From contig JBCFYV010011172.1 in assembly GCA_039000515.1 (NCBI GenBank), positions 76,331,427-76,395,426 of the forward strand: 64,000 nt of DNA. Reading direction: 5' to 3'. Every line of letters starts with the position of its first letter. The stretch's first letter is position 1. The translations under genes and the position numbers were made by a program. The notes under the pieces are model-generated. The model was not told the origin of the DNA and did not search any database. It saw nothing but the letters and a program-made list of their open reading frames with translations. Positions 57,245 to 64,000 of the stretch are shown in pieces. The DNA is from Timema cristinae. Lineage: Eukaryota; Arthropoda; Insecta; Phasmatodea; Timematidae.

Positions 57245-58380
57245 GTATCAACTACTTACTTACTTACTTTATGGCTTAGGGAACACAAAAGTTCATTAAC
57301 TTTAATGGTTTTAAATATATTTTTCTTATCATCCGCTCCATGTCGTGGTCAATATTGCTAAATTGCTATGACTAAGCAATGCTTGCGTAAATTAATCAGC
57401 TCTAGTAGCTTGACTAGTTCGATTCCCTGTTAGGTTGAAATTACTTAGTATTAGCGTGATACGAACTCGGCCAAGGCACAAGAGATTTTGAAGATACAAT
57501 AAGTACGTTACATAGGGTTAGTAACATTTACTTTCAGCTAAGAGCTTTTTTTTTTTTTTAAAGTACTTGAAATATCAGAATAATCGCTACATTGTTATAT
57601 ATAAATATCTATTTGTATCTTAATTTTGATATTATTTCTACAGTAAGAATCGCTACTCATCCATTGTACTTAAATTAGTAGATACAGATAGCCTAAGCGC
57701 CAGTAATATGCATACCATTAAAATAAACTTACCCTTTACGACAAGCAGTTAAATAATCAATTATATCTTTGCGTTTCTTTGTGCACCATTTCTTCCACAA
57801 GGATATAAAATAATATTGTGTAAATACTTCTCCACCTCAAAATTTATACAATCCATTGGATTTTGTTCGAAAGTAAAAAGGCCACATATTGTTAATTATA
57901 TAAAAAGTAATCACAGTGGATACTTCTTGTTCGAGACTCACTCGATACATTTCTTCCGAAACGAGCGCACAGACTGCGAGAATGCAACAGGTTCAAATTA
58001 AAAGTAATCACATTTAACAATCTAATAAAATAAAATAAACATTTTCACACCTTGATTACCAAAAACTTCGTTCATTAACTTTTTGAAAAATAACTTATTC
58101 CAAAGTCCAATCAGAGTCAAATCCTAGACCGTAAAATAAAATTATACTGAGAACGTCTCCAAATTACATTTAGACCAAATTTTATTTAAAATAACTATGT
58201 TTGATATGAGCAGGAATGTTTATTTTTATTTATTATAATAGTGGATTAAAAATTCAATGTACAGTAGTTTTAATATACTCTGAATATTAACACTTATTAT
58301 TACAACGTGTAGTGCTCAAGAATGAGAAAACCCAAGAAAGAATTTAAGATAAGAGTGAAGAATTTTACATGTTTTACTGC
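57245..58380. other. AT-rich region, nothing recognised
   Basis: No repeat ends or coding block identified apart from short A/T runs. Confidence 0.5.
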
Positions 58381-58384
58381 CTCA

Positions 58385-58612
58385 GATAAATAAGGGCTAA
58401 TGTCATAAAACTTTGTGTGTGGAAAAGCATGTGGTTTTTTCTTTGAAAATAATGTATTACTAGAGTAATACTCTCATTCAAGTAAGTAGGGACCAACTAT
58501 ATTTATTCACACAGCAGGAATTCTTTGTGAGTATTTTAGTTACTGAATATATTAAGATGTTTATATTTAATGACGCAAATTTTCATAATTGGACATTGGC
58601 CCTTCTTATCCT
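58385..58612. mobile_element. MITE with GGGC(T/C)AATGTC ends
   Basis: The left GATAAATAAGGGCTAATGTC and the inverted right GATAAGAAGGGCCAATGTCC are similar. The target duplication is not clear. The terminal word is the same as that clustered at 30274-30735. Confidence 0.6.
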
Positions 58613-59738
58613 AATGCACATGGTATTAATGTTTCTTTGACTCAAGAAGGTCACAGAGATTAGTTTAACCCTCCACTGCCGCCTGCATTCCGATACAGCA
58701 GGTTAGCCAACGCTTGCAAAACGATACTATCTTGTAAATGGGTAATGTTCATACTAACGGCACCTATTATCAGCTAAGACAACTAGTTGGAGAAGGAAAA
58801 GTTGTATTTAAAACCATGTATTTTGACTAGAGTGTCGACTTGGGAGTCATTAGAGCTCAATATCATCGTGATTATTGAAGCTAAACCAAATTAAAAAATA
58901 TGTCTAAAAAGAAAAAGAAATTATTCATTAAATAGTGTGTTATAAACAAACACTCTAGCTTAATTGTACAAAGAAAATAAATAAATCAATTAATAATTTT
59001 TGTTTTCCCATTTAAAATGCATTGAAATGGAAACATTTGAATGAAAATATTTCAATAACTATTTTTAGCATGGTTTGAAAATTCCATAAGAATTATGAAA
59101 GATGCTCAGATATGTTACTAAAATAAATAAAAAACAACAATGTTGAATTATTAAATATTTTTTTAAAAACAATTTTTTGTTTAGAACCGTACATTTATGG
59201 GTAGGCAGGGCCTTAACAAAGCGAACTGTTAATATTTTTTACTTGTCAACCAAATTCCCTGAGTATTCCTTTGCCAGCCGAGTTTAGGACTTGCCCATGC
59301 TTTCTTGGCGAGTGGTCACCTTATCATCTAATTCTAAAAACCTTTTCCCACCGGGACGCCCCAAGATGGGATACACGAGTGGGTAGGAGAGACTACCAGC
59401 TCCACTCCGTAATCGGCGGATAATCCGCGGATATAGCCCAACACCAGAGACTGATATGGAGAGGAGCACGTGCAAAGATGGAGAGAAATAAAGGGCAGTA
59501 GTTGTGTCTGGTCCACACACACAACAATTGTAAGCTGATGGTATCCGCGTATTGTGTTGGTTCTGTAAACAAGGTAAGTCGCCAGTAGAGAGAACAATGG
59601 CACTAAGAGAGTACAAAGGAGAAGGTTGTACATGTTTTGAGCCACCCCCTCCCTAACTTCTTAGTCATGCGGACCCTCTGACCATGGGACAATTGATTCG
59701 CAGATCGCGGACCCCTTAATGTAGGATAGATGATTAAA
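58613..59738. other. No recognisable gene
   Basis: The segment is AT-rich to about 59260, then more GC-balanced. Two overlapping minus-strand open frames of about 105 codons (59284-59645) lack any domain resemblance. Confidence 0.4.
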
Positions 59739-59741
59739 AAC

Positions 59742-59776
<35 letters not shown>

Positions 59777-59784
59777 GCACCGCG
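59739..59784 (-). repeat. SINE 3' end cut by the gap
   Basis: (TTA)n then AGCACCGCG, the inverse common tail, immediately before the run of N. Confidence 0.8.
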
Positions 59785-59884
59785 NNNNNNNNNNNNNNNN
59801 NNNNNNNNNNNNNNNNNNNNNNNNNNNNNNNNNNNNNNNNNNNNNNNNNNNNNNNNNNNNNNNNNNNNNNNNNNNNNNNNNNNN
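59785..59884. other. Assembly gap (100 N)
   Basis: Exactly 100 N, a common placeholder for a gap of unknown size. A SINE tail lies on its left and mid-LINE ORF1 on its right. Confidence 0.99.
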
Positions 59885-59980
59885 AGTGTTGGCTGGGGCC
59901 CCTTCCTGGCCTTGGTCTTCCATGTCACCATCATCGTCCGTTCCTTCAACGTTGATTTCTACATCCGAGTCTGAGTCCAT
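59885..59980 (-). pseudogene. LINE ORF1 N-terminus, truncated by the gap
   Basis: This encodes the first 32 residues (MDSDSDVEINVEG onward) identically to 36440-36345, then is lost in the N run. Confidence 0.9.
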
Positions 59981-60545
59981 TTCCCCCTCTTGACTTGTAC
60001 CTTGCGGTATACCACCCTACCCAACTTCAGTCGGCATGTAATAGGTCACTAAATATACAAAAACGCTAGTAATATAGTACAAAATTACAACCGTTGACGA
60101 CTTAGCACTGCACTTATAATTTGTGTTCTATCACTGTTGTGTTAAGCTGATGTCGTTCAACACACTATCACTACCCGACCTCAGTCGGCACGTAGTGTAT
60201 CTCGAAATAAAAAAAAAAAAAAAAAAAATACACTCGTTGGCAACTTAACACTACACTTACGCGTTGTGTATCAAGCACTGTTGTGTTATTTCCCGTCATG
60301 TTTTGGTTGGAGAAGGGTTTAGATGACGTGGATAGATGTATTGCTTGTTATTGGACCGGGGGAGGGGAGATTGTTATCGTGATAGAAATCCTCCCCCGCC
60401 ATGTCTTGTGGATGGTTCGTGCGGGTTGGTTGATTTTAAAATACAACATTTGGGGCAAATATCTTTTATATCACTATAGAAGACAGCTGAATTTTCATGC
60501 TTGCTTCTGCATTCAATCTGTTGCTATATTTTGTTCATCCGTTTT

Positions 60546-60775
60546 GGTGGCCGTATGGTCTAAGGTGTTATTCTCGCAATAGACTGGATTGTTGATTACT
60601 GGGTTCTATCCCGGTCGAGTGTACTGAGGGTGGTTTTCCCTAGATATTTTTACACTCTCCCACCAGGTAAATGAGAATACACATCCTCTAAATGCAACCT
60701 TCCTAATTCCTAGCATATTGGAGTAACTAGCACATAGGCGTATAACTGGAACGGGTAGTAGAACGTGGCGTTAAA
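60546..60775 (+). repeat. SINE family A (duplicate of 37006-37240)
   Basis: Same sequence as the first copy. Confidence 0.85.
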
Positions 60776-60865
60776 TTGTCTATGTATTATATAAGATTTT
60801 GGTTGAATTATAAAGACCTGTGGAGCACCTGCAGGTGTCTCAGGGAAACGCTACTCTAAGGCATC

Positions 60866-61395
60866 ACTCTCACAATTTATTAAATTATCAATTGTGGTGA
60901 GATCGGGGTTAAATTCCGCTCGAGTATACTGAGGATTTTTTCCCTAAATTGTTTTCCCACTTTATATACGCAAATACGGGTACATTTCTTCAAACCCCTA
61001 TCTTCCTCATACGTCACTAATTAGTGTTAATATTAGGATAACCCGAAAGGACAGTAAGACGCGATGCAAACAAATATTCTATTACCTGAGGTTGTTCCGA
61101 AAGTACGTTAAGCAATTCAATTCAAACCTCGATTTCAGCCAAATGTGATGGTTTGATAAAAAAAATTACAAATGAATTTCCTATTCATCGTGTCTTACAA
61201 CTCTTATGGGTTGTCAACATATTTTACAATACTTGGATAGGAGTGAGAAAGGTAGAATTTGTGCAAATGTGCCAATATTTGCGTGGCGGGAAATTGTAGC
61301 CCTTTTTAAAAACTAAGTCTAAGCGTACCCAGCCGGTAACTGCCCATCACTGACAAATCATGCAATATGAAATACATACGCCAACTTAGACAGCG
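60866..61395. repeat. Two family A SINEs (duplicates of 37330 and 37645)
   Basis: A plus-strand copy lies at 60866-61075 and a minus-strand copy at 61185-61395, identical to the first segment. Confidence 0.75.
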
Positions 61396-61781
61396 TGTCC
61401 ACCATTAAATGGAAATAAAATGTATCTATTCAAGTAACTCCGGAAGTGGTATTTTTTATATTAAATTCCACCCGAAGCAGATAATGAAACAATCCAGGGA
61501 ATGTCACGAATATTCACCTAACATGTTCTTATCATGACATTCCCTTTAGCTCAGATGGATGTTTACATTTACACTGTCAACAATAACCGAGTGTCGGCTG
61601 AAATGACTGTGATAAGCTGCGTCAAGCGCGTGCACACAAAGATAATAGCTTTCAGCCGCGTCACAAGACTCCTTTGTCTACACAACCATCATAAAATAGT
61701 CAACGAGTTGGATAGAGCATCATCAGAACAATCCACGAGAGGTCTTAGCAGCGCTGCTTGCTGCCCCCACGTTGTCCCAAG

Positions 61782-63045
61782 GGGTGTAGAGTTCCTCCAC
61801 GGAGATAATTAGTCCGATCAAAATAGCCTAGTTCCTCCACAACACCTCAAGGAAGAGTAGTCCGAGTACAATAGCCTAGTTCCTCCACAAAACCTCAAGG
61901 AAGAGTAGTCCGAGTACAATAGCCTAGTTCCTCCACAACACCTTAAGGAAGAGTAGTCCGAGTACAATAGCCTAGTTCCTCCACGACACCTCAAGGAAGA
62001 GTAGTCCGAGTACAATAGCCTAGTTCCTCCACAACACCTCAAGGAAGAGTAGTCCGAGTACAATAGCCTAGTTCCTCCACAACACCTCAAGGAAGAGTAG
62101 TCCGAGTACAATAGCCTAGTTCCTCCACAACACCTCAAGGAAGAGTAGTCCGAGTACAATAGCCTAGTTCCTCCACATCACCTCAAGGAAGAGTAGTCCT
62201 AGTACAATAGCCTAGTTCCTCCACGAAACCTCAAGGAAGAGTAGTCCGAGTACAATAGCCTATTCCTCCACAACACCTCAAGGAAGAGTAGTCCGAGTGC
62301 AATAGCCTAGTTCCTCCACAACACCTCAAGGAAGAGTCCGAGTACAATAGCCTAATTCCTCCACAACACCTCAAGGAAGAGTAGTACGAGTACAATAGCC
62401 TAGTTCCTCCACAAAACCTCAAGGAAGAGTAGTCCGAGTACAATAGCCTAGTTCCTCCACAACACCTCAAGGAAGAGTAGTCCGAGTACAATAGCCTAGT
62501 TCCTCCACAACACCTCAAGGAAGAGTAGTCCGAGTACAATAGCCTAGTTCCTCCACGACACCTCAAGGAAGAGTAGTCCGAGTACAATAGCCTAGTTCCT
62601 CCACAACACCTCAAGGAAGAGTAGTCCGAGTACAATAGCCTAGTTCCTCCACATCACCTCATGGAAGAGTAGTCCTAGTACAATAGACTAGTTCCTCCAC
62701 AACACTTCAAGGAAGAGTAGTCCGAGTACAATAGCCTAGTTCCTCCACGACACCTCAAGGAAGGGATTATATATGTAGTCCCAGAGTAATAGCCTAGTTC
62801 CTCCACGACACCTCAAGGAAGGGATTATATATGTAGTCCCAGAGTAATAGCCTAGTTCCTCCACGACACCTCAAGGAAGGGATTATATATGTAGTCCCAG
62901 AGTAATAGCCTAGTTCCTCCACGACACCTCAAGGAAGGGATTATATATGTAGTCCCAGAGTAATAGCCTAGTTCCTCCACGACACCTCAAGGAAGGGATT
63001 ATATATGTAGTCCCAGAGTAATAGCCTAGTTCCTCCACGATACCC
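61782..63045. repeat. 48/58-bp minisatellite (duplicate)
   Basis: Same number and order of variant units as 38243-39510. It differs by three single-base indels inside the 48-bp part. Confidence 0.93.
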
Positions 63046-64000
63046 TTTACAAAAATCGAGTATCTTCGTATCTTATATTTGCTGACTTTCCGTGAATCTA
63101 TCAATTGAAGGCTAGGTTTTGTTGGGTAATATTATATATTATTTCTATTGTCAACACCCCTTTTTCTCAACTAATTCAAAGCCTACAGCGATAAATAAGG
63201 TATAAGTGGCTGGGATTTTTTTTACAGACTTCTGACATAGCATACTCAGTTTAGATCATCCTGTCAATTACAGGCTTAAAAACTTGTATTGTTATAATCA
63301 GTCTGTCGTAAACATATCACCATAGCAAAACAGATAACTAAAATAATACAAACCTATATTTTCCCTCCCCTCAATGGTCCCCAAAAACAACAAAGTCGTC
63401 AGCCTAATTCAGTTCCTACAAATATTAAAGAAAGATATTCTATAGTTTTAGAGATAATACTATAGAATTATATCGCTAATCATGTTTGAACCGTTCGTTG
63501 TTCGGGATGCGATTAGAGCAGTTTAGTACACAAGTGGACTTACATAAAAGTGGTGGATGTCGACTCAGCCCCTTAGCTATGCTCTTAATTTGTTTTTACT
63601 TTTTAAATGATGTAATAATCGATTATGAGAAGGAAATACACCTGCATTATTACGCATAAGAGTAGATAGCCTCTTTGGTATTTGGTCTACCCTCTCCTTT
63701 TCACAAGATTAGAAACGGGACGGTTGAAGACGTTATTTGACGAGCTCTGCCCGGGGACAAGCAAATAGCAAACAATGAAATAAAATAAAAAAATGAAATC
63801 ATAAATCATTAATATATATTATAGGCTGATCTAGGCATTCAGCAATGTGAATATGGTTCTATTTCGAATAAGTCGCACCGCGCGTATTTCATCCGTCCAT
63901 GGAAGGACTGCTCTGCTAAATATCGTGCTGCTTGTCGTGAGAACAAACGAGGCGACCATGCTGCTCTTTCAGGTGCAAGTCCCTGGAAACGCGACAATTA

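Larger units (their letters stand above)
59885..64000. repeat. 4.1-kb duplicated segment, copy 2
   Basis: This repeats 36345-40462. It includes the ORF1 start of the LINE (59980 downward, minus), its 5' UTR, three family A SINEs, the 48/58-bp minisatellite (61782-63045) and the start of the candidate exon (from 63843). Confidence 0.95.

Noticed and set aside
59284..59645. Two overlapping minus-strand frames of 103-110 codons
   Set aside because: They overlap in different frames without domain resemblance, conserved motifs or splice signals.
59734..59980. Frames crossing the N run
   Set aside because: They are translated through unknown bases. Only the 32 LINE ORF1 residues at 59885-59980 are real.

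Overview
The window is animal nuclear DNA: AT-rich, gene-poor and packed with mobile elements. Introns with GT/AG borders, tRNA-derived SINEs, a Jockey-like LINE and many DNA-transposon remnants make it eukaryotic. Short interstitial runs of (CCTAA)n, the arthropod telomere motif, at about 5771 and 23870 hint at an arthropod, but the species cannot be fixed from the sequence.

Only one conserved host gene is recognisable. Two minus-strand exons (5276-5087 and 3408-3261) encode the N-terminus of an SH2D4A/SH2D4B-type adaptor. They have matching splice phases, and the intron between them holds a 31-bp minisatellite that starts at the splice donor. Later exons, including the SH2 domain, are not visible and probably lie beyond position 1. 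Two weaker coding candidates are a frameshifted small ORF (29798-30005) and a possible exon (40305-40434).

At 32403-36760 there is an almost intact non-LTR retrotransposon on the minus strand. ORF1 has three zinc knuckles and one premature stop. ORF2 has an endonuclease and a reverse transcriptase separated by one frameshift. The rest is a mosaic. At least three tRNA-headed SINE families (called A, B and C here) share the same 3' tail. There are hAT-type elements with 8-bp target duplications, two Harbinger-like elements with 3-bp duplications, Tigger-like MITEs with TA duplications, a foldback hairpin MITE in two copies, and about a dozen tandem arrays. Nested insertions with exact target duplications at 21095, 24083, 41075, 41796, 50296, 52050 and 56327 give a readable insertion history.

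At the right end, after a 100-N gap (59785-59884), 59885-64000 repeats 36345-40462 almost perfectly. The only differences I found are six single-base indels and no substitutions. This looks more like a false duplication in the assembly than biology. Family letters A-F are local labels, not database names.
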